Assembly: GCF_963678635.1 (NCBI RefSeq)
Contig: NC_087062.1
Span: 22,369,789-22,433,788, forward strand
Source of the DNA: Symsagittifera roscoffensis
Taxonomy: Eukaryota; Xenacoelomorpha; Acoela; Convolutidae
Direction: 5' to 3'
Length of the DNA: 64,000 nucleotides
How positions within the stretch are numbered: the first letter of the stretch is position 1; every line of letters begins with the position of its first letter. A program made the translations under genes and the position numbers. Below, piece by piece: positions 44,770 to 57,618 of the stretch. Below the pieces are notes generated by a model, which saw only the letters and a program-made list of their open reading frames with translations, made no database searches and was not told the origin of the DNA.

Positions 44770-47396
44770 CGTGGGCTAAAAAAATTATTATTTTGAGACT
44801 GAAAAGCGGTGGTATGGGGTTGTTCAATAATTTGTTCATAAGTATTATCATCTTGTGATTGGTGTGTCATTATATGTTGGATGGGACTTTGTGATATGGT
44901 TGGTCGAAAATTTGGATTATGTGTTATTGCTAAATTTCGAAAATTTCGTGGGACTAGTGATAATGGATGGTTATGTGGTAGGGGTGGTAACTGTGGTGCT
45001 GTAGGCGTTATGTCTACATTGTTATGTTCTTCGTCATATGTGTTCTGTCTTGTTGCTATTTTTGTGTTGTATTCCTTTATTTGTGCGTCTAAAAGAATTT
45101 TGTTTATTGATGATGAAAAAATTCCAAAAAATCCTGCGAATAGGATGCGTGCTACACTTGCTTGTCTATTTACTTGTGTGCGTATAGCGCATGTATTATA
45201 GATTCCTTTTAAGAGTGAGAAAAGAAATCCTATAAAGTTAAACATTGCGTATAGAATAGTTAATTTTTCTAAGATGTAATAGGGCCATCCTAGAAAATCA
45301 AGAATTTCATTTTTGAGTGTAACAAAGCTAAAAATATTTATAGGTGAGATATCTTGTGGTCGGTATTTTTCACCGTTGAGATATATATAGTCTTTAATGT
45401 CTTTAAAATATCCGCTATAATCTTGTGTATAAATATCTGCAAATCCTGCTGTTTCGGTAAGTTTGCGTAAGTTTTGGTCAATTGATTGTCTTTGTATAGT
45501 GTCCATTTGTGTTAATAATTCTTGGAATTGTTGTGTTCTAATGTGATGTTGTAAATCGGATTTTGAATATATTCCAATTGATTGTAAGTCAATATTTGGG
45601 TTTCGAACAATAGCTCTAATGCTTTCAGGTGAAAATTTTTTGAGTGATTGCATTAATGTGGGATATGGGGTAAGGAGGTAATATTTATCTTCATCAGGGT
45701 TCAGTTGTACTACGTTGTGGCTGTTTTCTGATCCACATGGGACTGCGGTATCCCAGAAATAGGTTCGTCTTGAAAGTGTGTCAACGAAATGTACTTTATT
45801 CTTATAAAAATAGGGATTCTTTTATAGCATCGTTTATCTTCAAAAACATATAGTGGTGATACTTTTTTGGTACAGGTATAAAACCATAAGATGTTTCCTT
45901 CATAGTCTAAAAAATTTGATCTATTTCCTGATAGTAAATATCCTGCGTATGGTATTTTTAATACTGCTAGTGCAAGTGATTGTAGGATTTGTGTTCTTTC
46001 TAATTCGCATAGTTGGTGAAGTGTTTCTAATTCGGAGAGTGACATTTCTTGAAAAATGCGGCTAATTGTGTAGTCTAATTTCATATCTAGGTGAATATCA
46101 TAGTGGATATTACCGAAATAAGTACTATTCATTAGTGATAGTTCTTGTAAACGTGTGCTTCTAGTGTCATGGGGCTTTAGATGTCCACCAGGTTGACCTT
46201 TACTTTTTTGAAAGTTAACTGGTATATATGGTATATATAAATGATGTTCCTTCGTTTATAGGATGACTTGTGGCGTATGGGTCGATTTTTACTTTTCCAG
46301 TGGTCATGTCGAATCCTTTTTCGTATTCAACTAATATTTCGGAGTATTGTGTTTTGTGAAGTGGGTTTCTGTATTTACATGCAAGTTCTGTTTCTTGGTA
46401 TATTTGAAAACGTGTCAATTTATTTTCTATATTGTGTATGTTCCTAAAATTAGAACTTTGTTTTCGTGATGGATTTACTTGTTCATATGGAATTGACTGT
46501 ATAAAATATTTTTCATGAAATTTTATCATACGAGCGTGTATTTTTGCTACTTGAAATGTTGTACATGTGTCTTCGGGGAACCAAACAATTGTTGCTTGTG
46601 TTCGTGTTGTAGGGTCACAATAGCCTTGGTCATTTTTACAAGGTAATCTAATTCCTTGATAGATCATTGTGTTGTCTGATAAATCGCGTGTGAGTTTTAT
46701 TTTTTCGAGTTGTATTTTCCAATCGAAAAACATTATTTCTTGGTATCCTTTATTTTTTGTGTCTGCTTTGCAGTTTGATGGGTCATTTATACCAATATGT
46801 GGTATCCAGTGTTTATCGTGTATGTCATAAGTTAATCTTCCGTGTGCGCCGTTGTATGGGTATTTTTCATCTAAATTTATATGTCCTTGATATCTTTCAA
46901 GTTCTGCTTGATGTACAGAATCTGAAAAAACTTGGAAATATACTAACTTTCTATCTGTGTTTTTATTTTTTGTGATATTTAGTCTGAGTAACTCGTTTTT
47001 ACAATCTTCGGGATTGAGATGTAAAAGTCGTTCTATATTACTCTGACAGAATGATTCGTGGTCAAGTCGGTTTTTATTTCCATTAGAGACTTGTGAACAA
47101 TGTACTTTCTTTTCAGAAAATGTTGCTGTGAATTTATATCCTATAACTGTTGTTGCTCGGGCTTTTGAATAAAGTGTCGCTATTACATTTGTTGTTTCTA
47201 TGGCTTGTGGTTCTGTTTCGCATTGTGATACTTGATTTATTGCATATTTGTGTAGTGTTTTTTGTTCGTTTTCTTCACAATCGTAATGTGTTACTAGTAA
47301 ATCTTGGGGTCCTGTGCGGGGGGAAGGGTTTGTGTTTTTATTGGGTGCTACTAGAAAAAAGAGTTGGAGAAAAATTAATGTTTTTAGAATATACAT
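44766..47396 (-). pseudogene. Envelope-like glycoprotein, two frameshifts
   Basis: ATG 47396 is followed by a strongly hydrophobic signal peptide of about 17 residues (LIFLQLFFLV core). Frames 47396-46215, 46132-45710 and 45653-44766 belong to one protein of about 860 residues, broken near 46216-46240 and near 45820. The ectodomain has paired cysteines, N-glycosylation sites and a block with WFPEDTCTTF. A hydrophobic helix (about 45297-45210) is followed by a basic segment with a second hydrophobic stretch and a Pro/Gln/Asn-rich tail. This is the layout of a type I viral fusion glycoprotein. The Cys/Trp pattern reminds me of glycoproteins of arthropod/nematode negative-strand RNA viruses (chuvirus-like), but that is a low-confidence impression. 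No furin-like site was identified with certainty. Confidence 0.7.
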
Positions 47397-48530
47397 GTGT
47401 ATGACAATCCTGAGTATGGGTTATAAAATGTGATGTAACCAATTGTCTTTTTGGTATATCTGTCGTATTTGTATATTACTTCCGTGGTTATAAATGGTGG
47501 TGGTAGGGATTGAGCTGTTATATTTGGTGGGTTTAATGGGTAGGGATGTTGTGTAATGTTGTTTAGTTTAACCGTGATTTCAAATTTTAATTGTAGACTA
47601 TTTTGTTGGAGTATTTGGATGTTATGATCACGAATGTCTTCGTGGATGTCTTGTCTATATTGTAGTCTATTCAGTGCCCAGTTGTGGAGTCGATTACTTC
47701 CTGGGTGTTGTCCAAATAATGGTGGAGGTGCTGTGAATGTATTCCAGTCTAGTCTTAAAGGAATATTTGTTGATGATTGTTCTCGGTATCTAGCGTCGAG
47801 GTTATTTGGGAAATTGAAGTTAAAAGGTGTTGGTGAAATCTGGCTGATTGATGGTGTTGATGGTAGTGATAATGTTTCTGGTAGTGATGAGGATGTTGTT
47901 GTATCCGTGGAAATATCTATTGGGTCATTGATTAAATTTGGTTCACCTTGTGTGAATGAATGTGTTGTCCAATATGGTAGTCGTGATGTTTGGTTTGTAG
48001 GGTTAAAGGGATTTTCACGTATTTGTTCAGATGTTGGTGTTGAACCTAAGTAATCTGATGGTAGGCTTGAGGTGCTACGTTGTGAAAGAAGCGTAGGGGT
48101 TTCTGGTAATATACCGATGGGGTTTTCTGGAGTACTTTGTGATGGGGATTGAGGTATATCAAAATGAACTCGGGGAGTTTGAAAATTTCTGTTTCGTCGA
48201 GGATGTATAATTTGTCTGTTTATTTCGACTGTATTTTGGTTTTGACTAATGCTTCGTATTCTACTTAATTCTTGTGGTAGTGTTGGGTATAAGTTATATG
48301 TTGGTTCACTTAGAGGTGCTTGTCGTTGAACTGGTTCTAGTGGTTCTGATAAGCGAGCGTGTCGTTCTTCAAATGTATATGGGTTATCTTGAAAGGAAAT
48401 TCGTGTAGATGTTTGGGGGTTTTGGGTAGTTGAAGGTGGTGTTGGGTTATCTTGGGATGATGTCGGTGAAGACTGCCTGTGTGACTGTTGGTTAGCAATT
48501 TTTGATAGTTTTTGATCTATTCTTTTAGTG
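47384..48530 (-). CDS. ORF3, Pro/Ser/Thr-rich protein lacking any methionine
   Basis: Open for about 380 codons with no ATG in frame; the stop is at 47386-47384, overlapping the envelope start by 13 nt. The first two thirds are rich in Pro, Ser, Thr, Gln and Asn; the end (about residues 250-380) looks folded, with LRLDWNTF, a basic helical part and a Tyr-rich C-terminus. In copy A the frame begins inside the upstream membrane ORF, +1 to it. Expression could be by frameshifting from the membrane ORF, by splicing, or from a non-ATG start. Product unrecognised; the composition resembles mucin-like or scaffold proteins but no motif supports either. Confidence 0.6.
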
Positions 48531-48548
48531 AAAAAATTTATGTTTATT

Positions 48549-48714
48549 ATAATATTCTTCTAGAAAAAGAATTAGGAGGATTGTTGCTAGGGCGAATGTG
48601 ATGATTGCTTTCTTTATACATTTGCATATTGTCAAGATGAGGGATGATAGAAATGTTAATAAAAATTACAAATAGTAAGAAAATATCTGTTCTACTAAAA
48701 ATGGTTCGTATCAT
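48549..48714 (-). pseudogene. Small membrane ORF, frameshifted in copy B
   Basis: ATG at 48714. The first 19-20 codons match the intact ORF at 12298-12486, then one extra base changes the frame. The original second hydrophobic helix can still be read in the shifted frame. Confidence 0.5.
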
Positions 48715-49655
48715 TTAGATAAGTTTTGTGAATCGTACCTGTGGATATAGTCAATAGTTTTTGAAAGCTGGAGGTATAGTTCAAATATGGAATAGAAAAT
48801 TTAAAAAATATTGCAAAAAATGATTAAGATTATTACAAAAGATTCAAAGGTATCAAAAAGAACTATGATTAAAAGTTTAAATATCGTTAAAAAGTTTATG
48901 AGAATGTTAAGAATTATGTTGACTGGTCGAGAGAAGAGCATTTAAGAAATGGCTTCTCGATCGAATATTTTTTGTTGTTTGAGGCAATTTTCAAGTGTGG
49001 TCGAATTATTTATTGGTTTTTTGACATGTGGGTTGAGTTTTGTGAAAAATTGTTGGGGGCAAATTTTATGGTGATCGGGAGGTCTTCTTTGTCTTTATTT
49101 TTATTTGTCAAATGATCTGGGGTATTTTTGAGATTTTTATACTTTAGGCTAATTAAAATGGTCGTACTTTTACTTTAGGCTAATTTAACATATTTGTTTT
49201 GGGGATATTTGAGGTCTGAGTTTATTTGTGGGGTGATCTGGGGTGTTTTTGAAATATTTGTATTTTAGGCCAAATGATTATGGTTCTTTTTTACTTTAGG
49301 CTAATTTGTTATTTTTGGTTGGGGGGTTTTTGAGGTCTCAGTTGGGAAAATATTGTTGATCTTTGGGTTATTAGATAAGGAAGGGTTATGATATTATGGG
49401 TATATTTTTTTTAGTTGTCAAGTTGGAGTGGTTTGCTTATTTTTGACCTGGAGGTTGCAAAGTTATAGTTAGAGATATGCCTGGAGTTTGATATCGCTCG
49501 TCTAGTTGATCTGTGTTAGAGTTAGAGAAGGTGACGGATTGGATGAATCCTATTGGCTAATTATGAACTAGAATCGTTGCGTGTTTGTCAGCATGTTATT
49601 TTGAAAAATAAAAGTTCAAAATATTTCAGAGGTGCAAAAATTATTAAATATAAAA
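48715..49655 (-). other. Non-coding gap between pol and downstream genes (copy B)
   Basis: About 0.9 kb. Contains an internal duplication (TACTTTAGGCTAATT-type block repeated near 49140, 49170 and 49290) that makes it longer than in copy A. Candidate splice acceptor CCACAG with AG at 48740-48739. Confidence 0.5.
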
Positions 49656-50306
49656 TTAAAGCTGTTTTTGAAATTCGACTTTCTTTAATATTTTAGATTG
49701 TGGGATGAATGTTTTACAGTTTTTACGTGGTTGATTTCTAAGTCGTGATGACTCTCTATGTTCTGATTTGTCGATTTGTTCTTGGGGTATTATTTTTTCT
49801 GTCATTTTTCTATTTTTTCTTTCTTTTTGAGGTGTATTTTGATCTAGCTTTTTTGTATTGTTTTTCGTTGTAGTTGATTTTTTATTTTGGTTTTCGAGGT
49901 GAATGTCATGTTGTTCCTTTGTTTTATTTTCCGTATCTGGGTTATTGTGAATAACTTTTAAACCTGTGAAAGAATATAATTGAGTTAGTTCGCGTAGTGC
50001 GTATTCTTTTGGGTAATAAGGTAATAGGTTGTTTCGATGTTGAACAATTTCTTTTTGTTCTGAGTCGGTGATTTTATATGTGACATCAGTGGGTTTGGCA
50101 ATTATTTGGTATGGTCCTTTACGAAGGGGTTGTAATTTTTTAGAAATTCCTTTTTGAGTGTTAAAATTGGGTATTAAAACAAATGTTCCAATTTTTAAAT
50201 CGGAGGCTGGTGTAAAGCGTGAATTTATTTGTTCATTAATGTTTTGCCTTTGTAACAACTTTTTTGTTACTTTTTGGTAAATTTCATTGTGTTTTTTATC
50301 TCTGTT
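49656..50306 (-). pseudogene. Integrase C-terminal (GPY-like) module
   Basis: The frame is open from just after the stop at about 50307-50309 to 49656. The LRKGPYQI signature of Ty3 integrases is at about 50137-50114. A basic, Lys/Asn/Gln-rich tail of about 110 residues with an SRLRNQPRK segment follows. Only one stop separates it from the integrase core. Confidence 0.8.
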
Positions 50307-52260
50307 TTAAATCCATTCGGTGTGTGTACCGGAGGCTAATTTAAAAATTTGTGGGTGATGAAAATGATCTTCATCATGTGTGTGTAAAGGTAGGTTATAA
50401 CAAATTGAGTCTTTATTCGGTTGACAATAACTCTGAGCATTTTTATGAGAGTTTGCTGTAAACATAATCGGTTTGCGTGGCTTTTGATTAAAAACCATTT
50501 CATATGGTGACATTCCTAGAGTTGTCGTGATTTGTGAATTATATGCTAAGGGAAATAGTCTTACATCTGCTGACCATTCGGTGTATCTTGTATCATTTCC
50601 ATTGATGATACACCTAAGATATTCTTGTAGTGAACGGTTCATACCTTCGACTAAGCTGTTTGTCCAAGGTGCGTGAGATGTACGTGGTTTGTGTTTGATG
50701 TTATATAAATGACATAGTGTGATGATTTCATTATTTATGAATTCTGTACCGTTGTCTGTAACTAAAATTTCTGGTAATCCAAATTTAGCTATCCAGTGTT
50801 CATAAAGTGTTGTGTAAGCATAATAAGGGTTACAATGTGGTACTGGGTTAAGTGCTACATAATGTGTAAATGCGTCAACAATTACCATAATGTAGGAGTT
50901 TCCTTCGGATGAGGGTGAAATTGGTCCTTTTGTATCAAATGAAATACGGTGGTTAAAGTACAAACTTTGTCCTTTAAAATCTTGTTTTTGTGCTATTTGT
51001 TTTTGATTTGGATAATGTTTATTTAGCTGACATACTATACAATCATTGCATAGTACTTTTATCCAAATTGGTGCATTTGGAAAATAAAAGTTTTGTATGA
51101 AATTTGAATATGTTTTCTCTGATCCAGAGTGTCCTTTAATGTTTTGTGTATGTGAAATATTAAAAGCTATAAGAATCATACTTAGAGGGAGACAGGGAAC
51201 TGTAGATTCATTTAATTGGTATTCTAGAAGGTCTGTGTTTTCAATACTTTTTGTATTATTAAATTTTCGAAAGTATCGGAGGAGTGTTTTATTTCCTAAA
51301 ATAGTTGTATCTGCCTTGACGGGTTTAGTTTTATATTTGTGCCATGATTTTAGTTGTCTAATTACTGGGTCAAGATTTTGATATTGTTTCAAAGTATTAA
51401 TTGTAATTTTATCTGTTGGGGGGAGAAAAATGTTTTCAATTTCTAATTTAGATAAAGGAATTGTATCAAGTGGGTCATGGAGGTCAAAAACTTGATTTAT
51501 TGTGTATTTGGAATCGTTTGTTTGTGGTCCTGATAAATTTATTTTATCAGTTAGATTTTCTTTTTCAATTAATGGAAAAAGGTCTTTTTTATGCGAGTGT
51601 TGTTTTACTCTTTTTTGTTGGGTGTTATTTTTTATCCATTGTGAATATGGAATTGGTTTAAAAGTTGATGTTCCAAGTAGATCAACTTCGTAGTGGTTAT
51701 TTTGACAATCTAAATAAAGTGGAAAGTGTTGTGTTTTTACTGCATATTTGCATTCTAGTCGGGGTGATGTTTCATTTTCTGCAAGGTAGAATTTTATATT
51801 TTTGGGTATTTCAACTGTAGTTTTACGTGTAAGTAATTCAGGTGGTGTATTTCGACTTAGAGTGTCTGGTAATGCAAGATTTTTTCCTGCTGTCCAAACT
51901 ATATGTAAGTTTGGGAATTTCATTAGAATTAATTGAAATCTATAAACTCGGTGATTTGGATTGGATTTTTGTGTAAAGAGAAAAATGATTGGTTTGTGAT
52001 CTGTAAATAGAACTATTGGATGTTTTGATCCAAGTATCAGAAATTCATATTCTGTTAGTGTATATATTATGGCTGTACATTCTCTCATTAGAGTTGAGAG
52101 TCGTAGCTCTGCTTGAGTGAATAATCGAGAATTTGCTGATATAAGGTTCATTTTGTTTGTACCATTGTGTGATTGTAATAATGCTGCGCCGATGCCAAAA
52201 TTCGAAGCATCGCACATTGCATAGAATGGTTGATTTGGATCTGGAATTGTATTCGAAATT
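50307..52260 (-). pseudogene. RNase H and integrase core
   Basis: One 636-codon frame. RNase H shows MCDASNFGIG, the MRECTAIIY helix, LFTDHKP and LALPDTLSR. The integrase has an HHCC finger (C-x2-C at about 51036-51027) and a complete Asp-Asp-Glu triad in SFDTKG, VTDNGTEF and SLVEGMNR. The segment between them (about 150 residues) is a charged linker. The frame break from RT is at about 52265-52280. The enzyme domains look undamaged. Confidence 0.88.
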
Positions 52261-52825
52261 TGTTCGTTAAGAGTTTTTTAATTTCTTCAATTCGTGCTTG
52301 ATGTTCTGTGTTCCATTCAAAAATATTTTGTTGTCTAAGTATATTATAGAAAGATCTTAGGTATAATTGCATTTTATAGACATATTTGCTTAAAAAGTTT
52401 AACATTCCAAGGAATTCTTGGATTTTCTTTTTGTTTGTTGGTGGTTGGAGCTTCTGAATAGCATCAATGCGTGATTTTAATGGAGTGATTGTTTTTCTTT
52501 CTACATTATGTCCTAAGAATTTAACTCGTGTTAAAAAGAAGTGTGATTTGTCGGGGGCGGCCTTCAGATTTTCGTTCTGAAGTATTTTGTGATAGTGTTC
52601 TAAAACATTGAACATTTCTTCTTTTGTCTGTGATTGCATAAAAACATCGTCTAAATAAGTGATTGCGTTTTTCTTGAGTATTAGTGGTCTAAAAATTTTG
52701 CTCATAAAAGCTGAAAATGCTGCTGGTCCTATGGATATTCCATAGAATAGGCGGTTGAATTCATATTGCTGATTTCCAATAACAAATTGTGTTAAGCGTC
52801 GCGATTGTTCATCTAGTGGCATTTG
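52148..52825 (-). pseudogene. Reverse transcriptase palm and thumb
   Basis: Follows a TAA (TAT in copy A) at about 52829-52831. The frame 52822-52148 carries the palm block with FYGISIGPAAFS and the catalytic YLDD (about 52657-52646), then the thumb with KFLGHNV. The last 50 codons are out of frame because of an indel near 52275. Typical Ty3-type RT. Confidence 0.88.
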
Positions 52826-52828
52826 ATT

Positions 52829-53674
52829 TTATGCACTATTCATATCTGCGGTTGTAAAGTATTTTCGGTTTATTTTTGTTAAAATAACTTGTATTGGTTC
52901 AATAGGCCAATTGCATTTTGATTCGTCTATTAGTGAATTAAGATATCTAGCGTCTAGAACTATTTTTAATGATTCTCCTTTTGCTAGGATGATAACAGGG
53001 TTGATAAATGTGTTACATTTTGGTTGTTCTTCTTTGTTTACCGGTGAGATAATTTTGTATTGTTCTAAAATATCGAGTAATCTGTTCACTTTATCGTGTA
53101 AATGAATTGGTACTTTACTTGCACTTTGTTTTTTGAAAACTGTGTCAGGTTTTAATGGGAGATGTAGTGATGAGCTGAATTTGCCAACATCAAATTTAGA
53201 TGTTGCATAGACTGATGAATATTTTATTAGCTGTTTGGCTAATTTATCAAATTCGTCTTGTGTTATTTGTGAATGTTGAAAGTTAAACATTGTTAAAAAC
53301 TTCTGTTGAGTCTCTGTGTATTTACTTATGTTGAATGTAGGTTTGAAACATGGAGTTTTTGTGAAATAATCTGTATTTCTTTTTTCATTACTTATTATAT
53401 TATTTATGGATAATTCTTCATTAAGAATTGTAGATTGACAAATATCTAATAATTGGAGTATATTATTTACGCGGTATGCTTTTTCATGTATTGGTGATAT
53501 CGTAGCGTTGGTTTCGCAATAGCCTAAAAGTCCTAAAGGTAATGTTACTTGATAGGGGGTGTTGTTGTATACATGTAACGAAATAATATCTGAATTCGAG
53601 TTTTTCAAATATTTTATGGATGAAATTGTGATTTTGAAAAACTTATGGATAGATTTGAATTCAAAATCTGACAT
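52829..53674 (-). pseudogene. Linker and RT fingers
   Basis: Open for 281 codons, ending at a stop that replaces the Tyr of the Y-N-Q-M-P motif of RT. The first 170 residues are the protease-RT linker; then comes the RT entry with VLDARYLN and FTTADMNSA. Confidence 0.85.
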
Positions 53675-53983
53675 ATAGAGTTGTTGTTTATTTTGTTTTT
53701 TATCATATTGGTGAACTTGTTTTATTGAAAAATTATTTATGTTTCCTGATAGTGGTTTCAGGTGTTTTCTTTGTTGGTTATATATTGGATAAAATTTTGA
53801 AAAGAATGGTTGATCCTTGTGCTGTTGCTAGTTTACTGGAGGTTTCAAGAGGCGTTAGTTTTGGGTGTAATGTTTTTATCTCATTCCATGTGGGAATGTT
53901 TATTATGTTTGATTCTGCTCCTGAATCAATTAGAAAATCAATTTCAAGATCTGGTGGTTGAAATTCTTTGTTTCTTGAACTTT
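53675..53983 (-). pseudogene. Protease, second half deleted
   Basis: The active-site segment LIDSGAESNII is present (about 53950-53918). At about 53808-53813 the sequence jumps to a point that is about 250 bp further on in copy A, so the flap and the C-terminal protease signature are missing. Short shared CAAC/CCATTC sequence at the junction suggests a simple deletion. Copy B therefore cannot make its own protease. Confidence 0.75.
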
Positions 53984-56128
53984 CTAAAAGAAATGGTATT
54001 GTTCAAATTTTTTCTTTAGGTTGATCTTTTTGTATATTTTGATAGATGTGGTTTGTATCAAGCATTTTGTTTTGTCATTTTCATTGGATTTATTTGTAGT
54101 GTTGATTTCGTTAGTTTCTTGTGTTGTTTGTGTTGAATGGATGGGTTCAATATAATAATTGTGAAGGAGTTCTAATTGGTTTTCATATATATGTGATGAA
54201 AAAGGTTGTTCATATGTAATAGGTTCGTAGTCATTTTCGACTGTTATCATATTGATGGAGGTAGTGTTTTCTGTTTCACTTTCTGAATCTGATGATCCAC
54301 AGTTTATTTGGTTTAGTTGTAGTTCGTCATTTACTGTGTCATCAATACCTGGGGGGTCTGATGTTGTTTCTGGATTTGATTGTACTTGATTAATATGTCT
54401 TTGATGTTTAGGTGTACTACTTCTGTGGCGATTGTTGGAATTGTTATAATGATTATTATTTCTGTGTGGTGATTGAGAGTAATTTCTATAACGATTATTA
54501 TAACTTGAATGTCGATTTTGTGAATTATTTCGTGATCTATTTTGATAATTATTGTTTGATCTGTGATAGTTTGATCTGTTATATGAGTTATTCCTTGATC
54601 GATTGTTCGGGTAATTCTGATTTCGGTTGTTTGAATAACTTCTATTTCGATTATTGGAGTAGTTTCTATTCCTTTTATATGATGAGTTTCGTGACTGATT
54701 GTTTGGATAGTATCTATTCCTTGATTGGGAATTAGATCTAGAAACAAATTGTGTTGTATTTGAATTTGATCTGGAATAGTTATTTCGACTATTTGGTCTA
54801 TTGTAATGATTTTGTGACGAATTTTGTGTATTTCTTCGTTCTGGTGATCTTCCTCTATAACTTGAGTTATATGGTGATTGATTTCTCGTGTAATTGGTAT
54901 TGTTCGGAAGTGGTTTTCCTGAACTGTTGTTGCTGTATACATTTTTGTTCGGTAGATTTTGATCTTTCTTCATGTACTGATAGAATGATTTATTTGGTTC
55001 TTTATATTTTTGAGGTTTGTTTTGATTGTCCTGTTGTTTTTGTCTACATTCAGAAATACTATGTCCGTATCGTCGGCAATAATTACACCATTTTTTGAAA
55101 GTTGGTTTGCCTTTAAAGTTTGGGTGTTTTTCATAAATATTGAGTATTTCAGTGATTTTTTCAACAAGGTCTGTATCTGATTCCTGTATATTGTTGATAC
55201 TTGTGGTATTTGTTTCGATTCGGTTAACATATTGTAATTTCTGATTTTCTGTTTCTTCAAGTTTCATTGTGATTTCCGCTTGCTCTAGCTTGTCTACTAG
55301 TTTTCGAAAATCTAAATCGGGCTCTCAAATTGAGGAGGGATGTGATGCTCTCTTTTTTATTGCTATTTTCCTTAATTGAGGTGTTAAGGTCATCATTAAG
55401 ATTTCTGTCATTTTTGTGTTTTTATAATCGTGTGTATTTAATGAATATGCTTTTCGAACTAGTGTTTCGATACGTACTGCTAATTGTTTGATGGTTTCAT
55501 TTGGTAATCTGCGAATTTCATTACATAAAACTCTTTGTTGTTGTTTGTTTCTTTCGGAGTCAAACATTTTTGAAAATTCTTGTGTAAATCTCTTCCAATT
55601 TGATTTTATTTCTATAGGCAATACTGAAAACCATTTTTGGGCTGCGCCGTCTAAGGTTGTCTGTATCAACGCTGTGCGTCGATGTATCCAGTTTTGATGT
55701 AGTGGCGTATTAATTGGTTCAGGTCCTATATTTAAAATTAAATTTGCTGTTACTGCATTTAAATAATCTTCTACAGAATATTCAGGGTCTGTTCCTGTGA
55801 ATACCATTAATGGTTTGTTTGATGTTATTGATGATCCACCCATAAGGTATGGATTCATTGTCATTTGTAATGATTCTGCTGCATTTGGCATTTGTGAAAA
55901 ATTTGAAAGTTGATTTTTTGTTATTTCGTGTTGTTGAAGATAATAGGGAAGTGGTATTTCATTTTGCATTTGTGTTGGTTGATATGAGTGTGTAATCATT
56001 GGGTTTTGTGGCTGAATTGGTTGAAAAGATTGTGTATTAATTGGGTTTTGCATTTGTATTGGTTGTTGATTTTGTGTATCTATCTGGTGTGGAGAAAAAA
56101 TTCTATGATGTGTATATGGTTTCTGCAC
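53984..56128 (-). pseudogene. Gag capsid-like part, CCHC knuckle and Asn/Arg/Ser-rich tail
   Basis: Two frames in the same phase, 56128-55325 and 55324-53984, separated only by a TGA at 55322-55324 (CGG in copy A). The first part is Pro/Gln-rich linker and the capsid-like helices; the second has the CCHC knuckle (C-x2-C-x4-H-x4-C, about 55090-55048), then a long Asn/Arg/Ser/Tyr repeat tail (about 54900-54400) and an acidic end. The gag stop precedes the protease with no overlap. Confidence 0.85.
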
Positions 56129-56208
56129 TCCTTGTCCGCGATATTCTTGGGTATATGGTGCAAATATATCTGGTTGTAAATAATCATCATCAGAGGATAA
56201 ATAATCCG

Positions 56209-57618
56209 TCAGATGAGGCCCTTTTTTTTATTTCTATTCTGTTGAAAGAATGGGTAATTTTCACTACGATCCTGTGGAGGATGTGAATTAGTTTGAAAAT
56301 TTACTGAATTGGTTGTTGCCATTGGATTATCCCAATATCGAGATCTGATTTGATTATTATTATTTTTTCGTGGAGGATAGTTTGTTTTTGATGAATGTGT
56401 ATAATTATAATTGTGTTCCGCAAAATTATTTCTTGTGAACGTTCTGCGTGTTTTTGACGGTATTGTCATGGTTCTATATGTTTGATAATCCATGTGTGAA
56501 TATTTTGGAGCAACCGAAGGTTTAACGGTTGATTGTAAGGTTACCTGTGCTAGTGAAGTGTTTGTATTTCTTGGTGTTGTTAAATTTGGACGTATCGGTG
56601 AAATACTTTGTTGTGTAGTTGTTGTTGTTTGGACAATTTCTTCATTTATGAAGTGTGATGGTGTCTGAATATTTTGTTGAGTGAGATTCCTAGTTCCATT
56701 AAGGTTTTCATTGTGTATGACGGTCGAGTTTAAGCTGTTATTTCGCGTATCAGGTAGAAATGTATTGTAGTTTAATGGTGTTGCATCAATGGTTAATGGT
56801 ACTACTCTTACATAATCTCTTGTATAAGATATTGTACTTATAGCTTGACTTGCAATTGATTGTGGGATATTTATAAATGCATAATGAGACCAATCGGGGT
56901 CCCAAACGTAGTCTGACTGTTCTGTGATGGCGGTATCATCGTTTGAATTTTGAGGTCTGAAATTTTTTCTTGCTTGTGAAATTAAATCTATATTATGTGT
57001 GAAATAATCTATTATAAACCATGCCAAAATTTTTTGTAAGTCATGTTTTGTATGTTGTGAAACTTCATCTTTAGTGAAATTTTCTTTAATTATATGTAGG
57101 AAAGTTGAAAATAGTGTGATTTCATGTCGTACCCTTATATGTTTAGATGTCTCTGTCGGTGAGACATTTGGGATTGGGATTTCGTTTTCTAATATTGAGA
57201 TATAACTATATATTATTGCAAAAACTTCATTAGTAAATATGGAGTTTGCTCTTTGTGAGTTATGATATTGAATGCTTTTTATATATTCTGAGAATACTTT
57301 TGAAAATTCTAAATCAAGGTCGTCTGTTTGAATTACATATTTGCGGTGATTCGGGTTTGGTGAGGTGAATTCTATGGTGTAGATTCCGTAGTGTTGTGTC
57401 AAATTACATATATCTTTCAGATAGTGATCAATAATTTGTCTTTTGATTTTTACATCTGGGAACTCTGTTTTACATGGGCTGATTCCGGGTTCAAACAAAT
57501 TTAGGAGTAAATTCTTGCAAAATATATGCTGTCCTCTATCATTGGGTGCATCTACGAGGAAGGGGAAGATATCGTCATCATCTGGACTATCTTCACTTGG
57601 AGTGTGTGTTTGGCTCAT
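56209..57618 (-). pseudogene. N-terminal Gag region (ORF2), 469 codons, then frameshift
   Basis: ATG 57618 overlaps the end of ORF1 by 26 nt. The frame is open to 56209 and then shifts at an A-rich run near 56225; by comparison with copy A the original frame ran on into gag, for a Gag of about 1,200 codons. The N-terminal 330 residues (acidic start, then Phe/Ile/Asn-rich helices, with VWDPDWSH at about residue 235) are conserved in copy A. No domain recognised. It could be a matrix-like domain or a separate protein fused to Gag. Confidence 0.75.

Noticed and set aside
44528-44779. Gly-rich plus-strand frame opposite ORF5 (also 47634-48053 opposite ORF3)
   Set aside because: Reverse-strand shadow of Pro/Ser-rich coding sequence; no motif and no independent evidence.
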